DNA from: Nocardia sp. NBC_01503
GTDB lineage: Bacteria > Actinomycetota > Actinomycetes > Mycobacteriales > Mycobacteriaceae
Assembly (NCBI RefSeq): GCF_036327755.1
Contig: NZ_CP109596.1
Coordinates: 5,270,001-5,334,000, forward strand
Length of the DNA stretch: 64,000 nt
Direction of reading: 5' to 3'
Shown here: positions 25,660 through 35,835 of the stretch, piece by piece
Layout of the letters: each line of letters begins with the position of its first letter
Position numbering within the stretch: the stretch's first letter is position 1
Made by a program: the position numbers and the translations under genes
Notes under the pieces: model-generated
Told to the model about the DNA's origin: nothing
What the model saw: only the letters and a program-made list of their open reading frames with translations
The model's database searches: none

Positions 25660-28360
25660 CCCCGCCGACCCCGCACCGCTGCTGCCCGCGGATACACCCG
25701 GCACGCCCGCGATTCCACCGCCGCCGCCCGAACACTGGTTCGCCGATGTGCTGGCCGCCGACGGCGGCGTGGTTCGGCTGCGCCCGATCACCCCCGACGA
25801 TGCGGCGGGGTTGGAGCGATTCCACACCGGGCTCTCGGATCGGACCCGGTATCTGCGGTACTTCGGACCGTATCCGCGGATGACGCCGAAGGATCTGTAC
25901 CGCACCACGCATGTGGACTATCGCGATCGGGTCGGGCTGGTGATCGAGCTCGGGGACGAGATCATCGCGGTCGGGCGGTACGAGCATCTCTCGGATCGGG
26001 CGGGAGCGCGCTCGGCCGAGGTGGCGTTCGTGGTCGCCGACCATCATCAGGGGCGCGGGCTCGGATCGATTCTGCTCGAACACCTCGCGGGCGCGGCGGC
26101 CGAGAACACCATCGAAACCTTTGTGGCAGAGGTGCTTGCCGAGAACAACGCCATGGTGACGGTGTTCCGCGATGCCGGATATCAGGTCCAGCGCAGCCGC
26201 GACGGATCGGTCCTGCACCTGGAATTCGCCATCGACCCCACCGAAGCCCTGCTCTCGGTGCGGGATTCGCGCGAACGCGCCTCCGAGGCGCGCAGTGTCG
26301 GGAATCTGCTCAGTCCGCGTTCGGTGGCGGTGATCGGCGCGACTCCGCTGGCGACCCGGGTCGGTGGCGCGGTGCTGGCGAATCTGCTCTCCGGTGGATT
26401 CCAGGGGCCGGTGTTCCCGGTGAATCGCAATCGCACCGCCGTACGCGGGGTGCGCGCCTATCCGACCGTGCGCGATATTCCCGATGAGGTCGACCTCGCC
26501 GTAATCGCCGTTCCCGCCGCCGAAATCGGCTCGGTGCTCGATGACTGTATGGCCAAGGGCGTCAAGGGGTTGGTGGTGCTCACCGCCGGATTCTCCGAGA
26601 CCGGGCCGCACGGCTTCGCCGCCGAACGCGAACTCGTCGAAGCCGTACGCGCGCACGGTATGCGGGTGGTGGGTCCGAGCGCGCTCGGCATCGCCAACAC
26701 CGATCCCGCCGTATCGCTGAACGCCACCCTCGCCTCGGTCCTGCCCGGGCGCGGTCGTATCGGATTCTTCTGCCAGTCAGGGCCTTTGGGCGCGGCCATT
26801 CTCGGTGAGGCGGCCGCGCGCCAACTCGGCCTGTCCACCTTCGTCTCCGCCGGTAACCGCGCCGACGTCTCCGGCAATGACCTGCTGCAGTATTGGGATA
26901 CCGATCCCGGCACCGATGTGGTGCTGCTGTATCTGGAGACCTTCGGCAATCCGCGCAAGTTCTCCCGGATCGCGCGCCGGGTGGCGCGCACCAAACCCAT
27001 TGTGGCCGTGAGCAGTGGCCGCAATGTGGTGCGCGTGGACGGGGAGCCGGATCTGGACCGGTCGCTGGTGCGGAATCTCTTCGCGCAGGCGGGCATCATC
27101 CAGGTCGACTCCATCACAGAGCTTTTCGACTGCGCCATGCTGCTGGCCTATCAACCGCTGCCCGCCGGGCCGCGACTGGCGGTCCTCGGCAACAGCGCCG
27201 CGCTGAACTGGCTCGCGGTGGACGCGGGCCGCAATGAAGGACTCACGGTGGGGGAGCCGATCCACCTCGGGCCGCAGGCGGGACCCGCCGACTATTTGAC
27301 CGCCGTCGCGGCCGCGGTCACCGATCACACGGTGGACGCCGTCATCGTCATCTACTCCCCGCCGGTGCCGAACGCGGTCGCGGCCTTCGCCGAGGCCATT
27401 CGCTCCGGTGCGCAATCCGATCCGGAGACACCGGTTCTCACCACCTTCGTCGCCGATCAGGGCATGCCGAATCTGCTCGCCACGCGTGGACCGGGCGGCA
27501 TGCTCGAGCGCGGCTCCATTCCCTCCTACGGTGATCCGGAGCGCGCGGCCCGGGCCCTGGCCCGGGTGCGGCGCTACGCGGATTGGCGCACCCGCCCGGT
27601 CTCGCAGGTGGTGCGGCCGCAGGGCTGCGCGACCGCCCGGGCCCGGGAACTGGTCGCCCAGTGGATGGCATCGGGGACCGATCACTGGCTGTCGGATCTG
27701 GAGGCCGCGGAACTATTGGGCTGCTACGGCATCGGGGTCGTCGAATTCCGCGAGGTGCGTGATGCCGATGCCGCCGTGGCCGCCGCCGAGGAGCTCGGAT
27801 ATCCCGTCGCCGCCAAGGCGACCGGTGAGATCTGGCGCAATCGCCCCGACCTCACCGGTGTGCGCCTGGACCTGTGGCGTCCGGACGCGGTGCGCCGGGG
27901 GTTCACCGATCTGGCCGAGATCTCCGGGAATCCCGTGCACATTCAGCGCATGGCGACCAAGGGCGTCGGCTGTGGTTTCCGGGTGCAGGACGATCCGTCC
28001 TTCGGTTCGGTGATCAGTTTCGGGCTCTCGGGCACGATTATCGATCTGCTCGGTGACCGCGTGTATCGGGCGCTACCGCTGACCGAGGACGAATCGGCCG
28101 AGCTCATCGACGCGCCCCGGGCCGCCCCGCTGCTCTCGGGCACCGTCCGCGGCCGCGATATCGGCAAACCGGTGGATCGAGCCGCCCTTGCCGAACTGGC
28201 ACAACGCATTTCGGCGCTCTGTGATGACCTGCCCGAGGTGCGCGAATTGCAGTGCGAACCGATCATGGCCGCATCCGAGGGGGCGGCGGTGCTGTACGGC
28301 CGGGTGCGCATCGGGCCCGAGCCCAACCGCTTCGATATCGGGCCGCGGCGGATGGCCTGA
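25652..28360 (+). CDS. Bifunctional GNAT acetyltransferase / NDP-forming acyl-CoA synthetase-like protein (Pat type)
   Basis: 902 aa. A GNAT domain occupies about residues 30-200 (VRLRPITPDDAAGLERF, then VVADHHQGRGLGSILLEHL, the acetyl-CoA loop). It is followed by CoA-binding (LLSPRSVAVIGAT) and succinyl-CoA-ligase-like domains (FFCQSGPLGAAI), and an ATP-grasp-like C-terminus (VAAKATGEIWRNRPDL). Pat-type proteins acetylate acyl-CoA synthetases. Start GTG 25652 overlaps acuC (GTGACTGA). Pairing with the AcuC deacetylase supports reversible lysine acetylation. Whether the synthetase half is active or a sensor cannot be told from sequence. Confidence 0.9.
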   Translation: MTDPADPAPLLPADTPGTPAIPPPPPEHWFADVLAADGGVVRLRPITPDDAAGLERFHTGLSDRTRYLRYFGPYPRMTPKDLYRTTHVDYRDRVGLVIELGDEIIAVGRYEHLSDRAGARSAEVAFVVADHHQGRGLGSILLEHLAGAAAENTIETFVAEVLAENNAMVTVFRDAGYQVQRSRDGSVLHLEFAIDPTEALLSVRDSRERASEARSVGNLLSPRSVAVIGATPLATRVGGAVLANLLSGGFQGPVFPVNRNRTAVRGVRAYPTVRDIPDEVDLAVIAVPAAEIGSVLDDCMAKGVKGLVVLTAGFSETGPHGFAAERELVEAVRAHGMRVVGPSALGIANTDPAVSLNATLASVLPGRGRIGFFCQSGPLGAAILGEAAARQLGLSTFVSAGNRADVSGNDLLQYWDTDPGTDVVLLYLETFGNPRKFSRIARRVARTKPIVAVSSGRNVVRVDGEPDLDRSLVRNLFAQAGIIQVDSITELFDCAMLLAYQPLPAGPRLAVLGNSAALNWLAVDAGRNEGLTVGEPIHLGPQAGPADYLTAVAAAVTDHTVDAVIVIYSPPVPNAVAAFAEAIRSGAQSDPETPVLTTFVADQGMPNLLATRGPGGMLERGSIPSYGDPERAARALARVRRYADWRTRPVSQVVRPQGCATARARELVAQWMASGTDHWLSDLEAAELLGCYGIGVVEFREVRDADAAVAAAEELGYPVAAKATGEIWRNRPDLTGVRLDLWRPDAVRRGFTDLAEISGNPVHIQRMATKGVGCGFRVQDDPSFGSVISFGLSGTIIDLLGDRVYRALPLTEDESAELIDAPRAAPLLSGTVRGRDIGKPVDRAALAELAQRISALCDDLPEVRELQCEPIMAASEGAAVLYGRVRIGPEPNRFDIGPRRMA

Positions 28361-28444
28361 ACCGCTATGGCATGACTCACAGCGGCGGATGCGCCGAGAT
28401 GGGTTGAGATGGATCAAGAATCGTCGGCATGGAGAGGTGATCGT

Positions 28445-31207
28445 ATGCGGGAGAACCAGATCGAGACGGCGACCGCGCCACTGCGCGATGACATCCGATT
28501 CCTGGGCGGCATCCTCGGGGATACGATTCGCGATCATGAGGGGGCGGAGGTCTTCGATCTCATCGAACGGGTCCGGGTGGAGGCCTTCAAGATCCGGCGC
28601 TCGGAGGTGGATCGCGATGCGGTCGCCGATATGCTGCGCGATCTCGAGATCGGCACCGCGATACCGGTGATCCGCGCCTTCAGTCACTTCCTGCTGCTGG
28701 CCAATCTGGCCGAGGATCTGCAGCGTGATCGGCGGCGCGCGGTGCATATCGCGGCGGGGGAGCCGCCCCAGGACTCCAGTCTGGCGGCCACCTACCGCAA
28801 ACTCGACGCCGCGCGGCCGGATGGGGAGGTGGTGGCCGATCTGCTCGGCGAGGCGCTGGTCTCACCGGTGATCACAGCGCACCCCACCGAGACCCGGCGG
28901 CGCACCATCTTCGATGTGCAGTCCCGGATCACCGAACTCATGCGGACGCGCCAGCGCTATGACGAGCACGAACCCGAGTTCGCCGCCATCGACACCGATA
29001 TTCGGCGGCAGGTGCTGCAACTGTGGCGAGCGGCGCTGATTCGGCTGGCGCGCTTGCGTATTCAGGATGAGATCGAGGTCGGGCTGCGGTACTACGACCT
29101 CACGCTGTTCGATGTCATTCCCAAGATCAACGCCGATGTGCGGGCCGCCCTGCGTGCCCGCTGGCCCGAGTATGAGCTGCTGTCGCGCCCGATCCTGCGG
29201 CCGGGCTCGTGGATCGGCGGTGACCGGGACGGCAATCCGAATGTCACCGCCGATGTGGTGCACCGCGCCACCCATCGCGCGGGCACCGTTGCCTTCGAAC
29301 GGTATCTGAAAAGCCTTGTGGAGCTGGAGAAGTCGCTGTCGCAGTCGGCGCGACTGGTGCCGGTGACGCCGGAGTTGGCAGCGCTCGCCGATGCCGGATT
29401 CGATGATTCACCGCAGCGCGCCGATGAGCCGTATCGGCGGGCGGTGCGTGCGATTCGCGCCCGGCTCAGCGCCACGGCGCGGCAGTCGCTCGGCGAAATC
29501 CCTTCGGAGGGAATCGATGTGGTGGCCGAGCCGTACGCCGGTCCGGAGGCATTGCTGGCCGATCTGAATGTGCTCGACGCCTCCATGCGCGCCTCCGGTG
29601 ACGGTCTGCTCGCCGATGATCAGCTCGCGGCGCTGCGGGGCGCGGTGGAGACCTTCGGATTTCATTTGCAGGGCCTGGATCTGCGGCAGAACTCCGAGAC
29701 CCATGAGCAGGTGGTGGCCGAGCTGTTCGCCTGGGCGGGCGTACATCCCGATTACGCCTCGCTCGACGAGGCGCGGCGGGTGGAGTTGCTCGCGGCCGAA
29801 TTGACCACGCGCCGCCCGCTTGTCGGGCCCAGCGCCCAGCTCAGCGAGCTCGCGGCCAAGGAGTTGGCGGTGGTGCGGGCGGCCAAGACCGCACTCGATG
29901 ATCTGGGGCCCGATACCGTGCCCAACTACATCATCAGTATGTGCACCTCGGTCAGCGACATGCTCGAGGCGGCGCTGCTGCTCAAAGAGGCGGGCATTCT
30001 CGATCCGGGTGACGAGCGGACGCCGCCGTCCAGTTCGGTCGGGGTGGTGCCGCTCTTCGAGACCATCGACGATCTGCGCGGTGGCGCCGAAATCCTCGCC
30101 GCCGCACTGGAAGTGCCCGCGTACAAGCGTCTGGTGCAGGCGCGCGGTATGCGGCAGGAGATCATGCTCGGCTACTCCGACTCCAATAAGGACGGCGGAT
30201 ATCTCGCCGCGAATTGGGCGCTGTACCGTGCGGAGCTGGATCTGGTGGATACCGCGCGCAAGACCGGAATTCGTATGCGGCTCTTCCACGGTCGCGGTGG
30301 CACGGTCGGTCGCGGTGGCGGTCGCAGTTATGACGCCATCCTGGCCCAGCCCGCCGGAGCGGTGCGCGGATCGCTGCGCCTGACCGAACAGGGGGAGGTC
30401 ATCTCCACCAAATACGCGGACGCGGGCACCGCGTACCGCAATCTGGAGGCCCTCGTCGCGGGCACGCTCGAATCGACCCTGCTGGATGTGGAGGGGCTGG
30501 GCGAGGATGCCGAACCCGCCTACGCGGTGCTGGATGAGCTGGCCGAGCTTGCGCGCCAAGCCTATTCGCGGCTGGTGCATGAGACTCCGGGCTTCGTGGA
30601 GTACTTCCGCGCCTCCACGCCGGTGGCCGAGGTCGCCGATCTCAACCTCGGTAGCCGCCCGGCCTCGCGCAAGCCGACCAATTCGGTGTACGACCTGCGT
30701 GCTATTCCGTGGGTGATGTCGTGGAGTCAATCCCGGGTCATGCTGCCGGGCTGGTACGGGACCGGATCCGCCATCCAGGAGTGGATCGGTGACGATCCCG
30801 CGCGACTGGCGCAGCTGTCGGATCTGTATCGGCGCTGGCCGTTCTTCCAGACGGTGCTGTCCAATCTGGCTCAGGTGATGGCCAAGGCGGATATGGATAT
30901 CGCGGCCACCTATGCCGAGTTGGTGCCCGATGAAACCTTGCGCGCCACCGTCTTCGGCATGATCTGCGATGAGTTCAGTCGCACCGCCCGCATGCACGCG
31001 GCCATTACCGGGACCGATGAGCTGCTCTCGGACAACCCGGCATTGGCGGAATCGATTCACAATCGCTTCCCGTACCTGGAGCCGATCAATCAGCTACAGG
31101 TGGAACTGCTGCGCCGCCGCCGGGCGGGTGACGATTCGGAGTTGGTCGAGCGCGGCATCCTGCTCACCATGAATGGCCTGGCTACGGCGTTGCGCAACTC
31201 CGGCTAG
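28445..31207 (+). CDS. ppc: Phosphoenolpyruvate carboxylase
   Basis: About 920 aa, the usual length. The signature segments are VITAHPTETRRRTI (catalytic His), the substrate loop GYSDSNKDGGYLAANW, and FHGRGGTVGRGGG, plus LNLGSRPASRK and the C-terminal motif ending NGLATALRNSG. The enzyme makes oxaloacetate from PEP and bicarbonate, refilling the TCA cycle. ATG 28445 has GGAGAGGTGA upstream; ATG 28409 does not. It is a single-gene unit 84 nt after the GNAT/CoA synthetase gene. Confidence 0.96.
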   Translation: MRENQIETATAPLRDDIRFLGGILGDTIRDHEGAEVFDLIERVRVEAFKIRRSEVDRDAVADMLRDLEIGTAIPVIRAFSHFLLLANLAEDLQRDRRRAVHIAAGEPPQDSSLAATYRKLDAARPDGEVVADLLGEALVSPVITAHPTETRRRTIFDVQSRITELMRTRQRYDEHEPEFAAIDTDIRRQVLQLWRAALIRLARLRIQDEIEVGLRYYDLTLFDVIPKINADVRAALRARWPEYELLSRPILRPGSWIGGDRDGNPNVTADVVHRATHRAGTVAFERYLKSLVELEKSLSQSARLVPVTPELAALADAGFDDSPQRADEPYRRAVRAIRARLSATARQSLGEIPSEGIDVVAEPYAGPEALLADLNVLDASMRASGDGLLADDQLAALRGAVETFGFHLQGLDLRQNSETHEQVVAELFAWAGVHPDYASLDEARRVELLAAELTTRRPLVGPSAQLSELAAKELAVVRAAKTALDDLGPDTVPNYIISMCTSVSDMLEAALLLKEAGILDPGDERTPPSSSVGVVPLFETIDDLRGGAEILAAALEVPAYKRLVQARGMRQEIMLGYSDSNKDGGYLAANWALYRAELDLVDTARKTGIRMRLFHGRGGTVGRGGGRSYDAILAQPAGAVRGSLRLTEQGEVISTKYADAGTAYRNLEALVAGTLESTLLDVEGLGEDAEPAYAVLDELAELARQAYSRLVHETPGFVEYFRASTPVAEVADLNLGSRPASRKPTNSVYDLRAIPWVMSWSQSRVMLPGWYGTGSAIQEWIGDDPARLAQLSDLYRRWPFFQTVLSNLAQVMAKADMDIAATYAELVPDETLRATVFGMICDEFSRTARMHAAITGTDELLSDNPALAESIHNRFPYLEPINQLQVELLRRRRAGDDSELVERGILLTMNGLATALRNSG

Positions 31208-31218
31208 CGCCTTGCGTA

Positions 31219-31340
31219 CTAGCGGAATACGTCCATGTGGTCGCGCACCCAGTCGGCATAGGTGTGCGGTGCGCGACCGAGCACCTGTTCGACATCGCCG
31301 GTGACCGTGGCATTGCGGCCCGCCCGCACGTACTTCTGAC
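31219..31340 (-). pseudogene. C-terminal remnant of an NmrA/NAD(P)-binding oxidoreductase
   Basis: The minus strand encodes VTGDVEQVLGRAPHTYADWV followed by RDHMDVFR and a TAG. This is the typical end of atypical SDR/NmrA proteins, in which an LGRxPxTxxxW motif precedes the terminus. Only about 40 codons are left, without start or Rossmann motif. It abuts an AraC remnant on the other strand at about 31341. Confidence 0.55.
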
Positions 31341-31565
31341 CGGGAGGGAATCGGCGTCTCGCCCAAACACTTCGCGCGCATCACCCGAATCCGGCAGGTC
31401 CTCGCCGTGGCGGGCAACACCCCCCGGTCCTATCTGGCGCTGACCACCGGCTTCTACGACCAATCCCATATGACGGCGGACTTCCGCGCCATCATGGGCG
31501 TCCCGCCCGCCGCCTTCTTCCAGGGCACCCACCCCGCCCCGACCGGCTGCCCGGCACTGAGCTGA
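31341..31565 (+). pseudogene. C-terminal remnant of an AraC-family regulator
   Basis: The plus strand reads GIGVSPKHFARITRIRQVLA, then TTGFYDQSHMTADFRAIMGV and PPAAFFQGT before TGA. This is the second half of the AraC DNA-binding domain. The first HTH and the sensor domain are absent, and no start is present. With the adjacent oxidoreductase remnant this marks a deletion that ate both gene fronts. Confidence 0.65.
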
Positions 31566-31569
31566 CCGG

Positions 31570-32415
31570 TCAGGGGATCAGTCGGGTCACGGCACTGTAG
31601 GGCCAGGACCCCGGTGCGCGTGGATCCGGTTGCGGGGCGTCGACCGCCGCGCGCAGCTGCGGCGACGACAATCTGCCGAGCCGGTCGGCCGCCAGATAGA
31701 TCGACTCCAGGTACGCGACGTTCCAACCGCACTCCTCGAAGAAGGCGATTCCGTTCTCCGGCAGGAACTTCCAGGGCGCATCGCGCAGCAGCCCCACATT
31801 GCGCTCAGCCATCAGCTTCGCGACCCCGGCCGCGCTGAAGTCCAGGCACCAGCCCGCGATCTCGGGCCGCCGCAGCGCCGCGGCGAGGGCGATCACATCG
31901 GCTTCGGAGAAGTACATCACCAGCCCCTCGGTCAGCACCAGCGCCTGCTCGGCACCTGCGAGCGCATCGTCGAGAAACCTCTTCAGTGCCGGGCCGTCGG
32001 TGAGATCGACTGCCGCCCGGGTCAATCGGCACCGCGGTGTCTCCTCGGCGAGCAGTGCGTTCTTCTCCCCGACCAGACCGGGCAGATCGGCTTCGACCCA
32101 GTCGAATCCCTCCGGCAACTGCATCCGGTAGGGCCGGGTATCAAGTCCGGCACCCAGATTCACCACCAGGTCACACCCGGCGGCCACCGCCTCGTCGATC
32201 TGATCATCGATCATCTTCGTCCGAGCAACCAGAAACCAGTCATCGGCCATCACCGCCCCGGCAGCCTCGGCGATCTCCCGCCCACGATCCCCGGCCAACC
32301 GTGCGGCAAGCGGATCCCGAAACAGCGCATCGGCCCGCGCCGACTCCGCGGCCCGCCGAGCCGCCACCCACCGTGCGGTATCGGACACATGCGTAACCAA
32401 CGGTCGAGATGTCAT
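31570..32415 (-). CDS. SAM-dependent methyltransferase (LCMT/TIGR00027 family)
   Basis: About 281 aa. It shows the family layout: VSDTARWVAARRAAES, the AdoMet site VVNLGAGLDTRPYRM, VEADLPGLV, and VLTEGLVMYFSEADV. Members are putative S-adenosylmethionine-dependent O-methyltransferases expanded in mycobacteria and Nocardia, mostly without known substrate. ATG 32415 is preceded by GAGGGGAG. It is downstream of sigB on the same strand but separated by 289 nt including a hairpin. Confidence 0.87.
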   Translation of the reverse strand: MTSRPLVTHVSDTARWVAARRAAESARADALFRDPLAARLAGDRGREIAEAAGAVMADDWFLVARTKMIDDQIDEAVAAGCDLVVNLGAGLDTRPYRMQLPEGFDWVEADLPGLVGEKNALLAEETPRCRLTRAAVDLTDGPALKRFLDDALAGAEQALVLTEGLVMYFSEADVIALAAALRRPEIAGWCLDFSAAGVAKLMAERNVGLLRDAPWKFLPENGIAFFEECGWNVAYLESIYLAADRLGRLSSPQLRAAVDAPQPDPRAPGSWPYSAVTRLIP

Positions 32416-32671
32416 CAGATCAACTCCCCTCACCCGCCCCGCCCGATGCAGAGCACCCTCTGTATTTGTAGAGGATTACGCCCGCGGACAGTACGCACTG
32501 TGGCCGACGCCACCCTGCCCTATACGACTATTCGCGAGGGGGACAACAGAATTCGATCACAGATCACATGGGAACGCCGGACGACACGGCCTCCCGGAGG
32601 GGGATAACGGGATGCTCGGGTCGACCGGCGTTGATCGGACCGGCGCCTCGAATGACGGTCCGACGATAGGA

Positions 32672-32700
32672 AAACGGCCGGCCCGGGGGGTCGGCCGTTT
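32672..32700 (-). terminator. Terminator of sigB
   Basis: AAACGGCCG pairs with CGGCCGTTT in a 9-bp stem with an 11-nt loop. On the minus strand it is followed by a short T run. It starts 5 nt after the sigB stop codon. Confidence 0.7.
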
Positions 32701-32704
32701 CGGA

Positions 32705-33673
<969 letters not shown>

Positions 33674-33708
33674 GACTTGCCTCCTGTCGGTGGTGTCTCG
33701 CTCCGTTC

Positions 33709-33736
33709 AACGGACCCGACATCAGGAAAGTTCCCC
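33709..33736 (-). promoter_or_regulatory. ECF (SigE/SigH-type) promoter of sigB
   Basis: On the minus strand GGGGAAC (33730-33736) is followed after 17 bp by CGTT (33709-33712). This matches the GGAAC-N16-18-CGTT form recognised by mycobacterial SigE/SigH. It lies 36 nt upstream of the sigB start codon, leaving a short leader with the AGGAGG site. It implies that sigB is switched on by envelope or oxidative stress sigma factors. Confidence 0.65.
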
Positions 33737-34059
33737 ACCGTGGCGCTTGTAAACCGTATCTGAGCTGCGGTTTCCGCTACGGACGGCTGAGAAGTTCCTG
33801 AGAAGGGCGTACAGTGCGGAACTCGGGAACCCGATCGGCGGCCTTCGTTATCCGGGTGGTTGCCGCCGTCGGAACCCGAACTTCGGAGCGCTGCAATCGA
33901 ATACGTGTGTATGGGCCTTGCCCTGCCGCTGGTCGTTCGAGTGTCTTTGTAACGATCGGCAGGTCGGAGGCATTCCGGAGATACCCGTCGGCGGTGATCG
34001 AAACGTGAGATAGCTCACCGAGATCAGATAAACGGCTGGTCACGGCACGGAAACGACTC
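33737..34059. other. Intergenic region without a supported gene
   Basis: About 320 nt upstream of the sigB promoter. A minus-strand frame of 88 codons (33777-34043) exists but has no ribosome site, no recognisable domain and unremarkable composition. No tRNA-like fold or strong dyad was seen. It may hold further sigB promoter elements. Confidence 0.4.
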
Positions 34060-34086
34060 GGCCGCCGAGCGGAGTGCCCGGCGGCC
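34060..34086 (-). terminator. Possible terminator of the methyltransferase gene
   Basis: GGCCGCCG (34060-34067) pairs with CGGCGGCC (34079-34086) around an 11-nt loop. It lies 30 nt downstream of the stop of the DUF7059-type methyltransferase gene. Confidence 0.45.
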
Positions 34087-34115
34087 GGAGGATGGGTGAA
34101 CTCGGCTGGCGAAGG

Positions 34116-35633
34116 TCAGCGCGGATGGATCAGGCCGTGCCGGACCAATCCGACCACCACGCCCAGCACCGCCGATTCGAATTCGGGGGTGGCCGCGCCA
34201 CCGGTCTCACTGAAGGCGAGCAATTCGACCAGCTCGCTCAGCGGCAGCCCGTCCGGGCGCATCCCGGCCAGCAGCGCCGCGGTGGTGTCGTCCACCTCGT
34301 GCTGCCACAGCGGACCGTCGCCACGATGCAGCCGCGCCACCCGCTGCTCCCAGCCTTGCTCGCCCGGCAGATAGACCCGCTCCAGCGCGCTGACCGGATC
34401 GACCTCGAAACGACTCGCCAGGACCAGATCCGGATCGGTGGCCACCGCGCGCAGCCACGCCGACCGCTCGAAGTACCGGCTGGCCTCGTTGCCGAGGGGA
34501 TCCTCGAAGTGATGGGTGAGATCCTCGGCCAGGATCTCGGTCGGGCCGTCGATATCGCGCAGATAGACCACACCGAAGCCGATTCCGTCCACCTTCGCCT
34601 CGGTGAACGCCTGCAACCAGCGTTCGGCCTGCTCCTGGGCCTGCGGTTCGCGCGGATCCAATCCGGCGTCGCGCAACCAGGTTCCGACATAGAGGGCGGG
34701 ATCGGCGATATCGCGCTGCACTATCCACGCGTCCACGCCCTGATCGGGCAGCCAGCTCGAGACCCGGGCGCGCCAGTCCTGTCCTTCTATATGCACCCAC
34801 GAGGCCAGGAGTGCCGCGGTGCCACCGGGATTCAACATGGCGGGCATACCGGAGATGACGAGCTCGCTCGCACCGTCCATGGCCAGGCCGGAATCGCGAT
34901 AGGTGTGTTCCACGCGCGCCGGTCCGACCACGAACGGGGGATTGGCGACCACCTGATCGAAGCGCCGCCCGGCGACGGGCTCGTACCAGGAGCCTTGGCG
35001 CAGTTCGATATCCAGGCCATTGAGCGCGGCGGTGGCCTCGGCCAGCCAGAGCGCGCGCTTGTTGAGATCGGTGCCGGTGACCTTCTGTCCATAAGACGCG
35101 GCGTGAATCGCCTGCACACCGCAGCCGGTGCCGAGATCCAGCACGGTGCCGACCGGACGGGTCGGAGTGGCGCGCAGCAGTGACAGCGACGCCTGCCCGA
35201 CCCCGAGCACGTGATCGGTATCGAGGGTGCGACGCCGCATGGAGTCGTCGAGATCGGACAGCACCCAGCGCGTGCCATCGCCGAGATCCAGCGGACGCAG
35301 GTCCAGCGCCGGGCGGATATCGCCGCCATCGCGTTCGAGCAGTCCGGCGGCTACCGCGCGATCGATATCGACCGGTGCCAGCGCGGCGGCGACCTCACGT
35401 TCGGGCATGGCATCGCCGAGCAGCAGCAGGCGCACCAGAGTGCCCAGCTCACCGGCATCGCGGGCGGCCCGGCGCACGGGCACGGGCTCCGAGCGCCACA
35501 GCGCGGCGTGCGCTTCGTCGCCGAGGACCTCCAGGAGCGAATCGGAGTCGTAGCGGACCCGGGTCAGCGCGGTGCGCAGATCGGCGGCCAGGTCGGCGAG
35601 CAGGGACGAGCTGGTCGTCTGGTTCGTCGGCAT
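34116..35633 (-). CDS. Methyltransferase with N-terminal DUF7059-type domain
   Basis: About 505 aa. A helical N-terminal domain (about 1-120) precedes a class I methyltransferase: VLDLGTGCGVQAIHAA for AdoMet, GTDLNKRALWLA, and VVANPPFVVGP, the NPPF motif of HemK/RsmC-type N- or rRNA methyltransferases. The last 200 residues are a separate conserved domain. I infer modification of a Gln or nucleobase, but the target is unknown. The gene lies next to sigB in related genomes as well. ATG 35633 or 35651; neither has a strong ribosome site. Confidence 0.82.
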   Translation of the reverse strand: MPTNQTTSSSLLADLAADLRTALTRVRYDSDSLLEVLGDEAHAALWRSEPVPVRRAARDAGELGTLVRLLLLGDAMPEREVAAALAPVDIDRAVAAGLLERDGGDIRPALDLRPLDLGDGTRWVLSDLDDSMRRRTLDTDHVLGVGQASLSLLRATPTRPVGTVLDLGTGCGVQAIHAASYGQKVTGTDLNKRALWLAEATAALNGLDIELRQGSWYEPVAGRRFDQVVANPPFVVGPARVEHTYRDSGLAMDGASELVISGMPAMLNPGGTAALLASWVHIEGQDWRARVSSWLPDQGVDAWIVQRDIADPALYVGTWLRDAGLDPREPQAQEQAERWLQAFTEAKVDGIGFGVVYLRDIDGPTEILAEDLTHHFEDPLGNEASRYFERSAWLRAVATDPDLVLASRFEVDPVSALERVYLPGEQGWEQRVARLHRGDGPLWQHEVDDTTAALLAGMRPDGLPLSELVELLAFSETGGAATPEFESAVLGVVVGLVRHGLIHPR

Positions 35634-35835
35634 GGGTAGAAACTCTGCCATCGCAACCCGGTGGCATCCCCGGGCGGTCCCGGTTCGCGGGTCGCGCTGG
35701 GTGTTCGCCGGTGGCCGTCCGCGATGAATTCCCGCTCACTTCAACATCATTGACGCATCTCACCTGCGGCTATTCCGACCGCTCGGGACGGTATTCGTTG
35801 CTACTGTGACCGGGTTCACGCAGGAGGTATCGCAG

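Noticed and set aside
33777..34043. Possible 88-codon gene upstream of sigB
   Set aside because: No ribosome site, no homology I recognise, and it overlaps the region expected to hold regulatory DNA.
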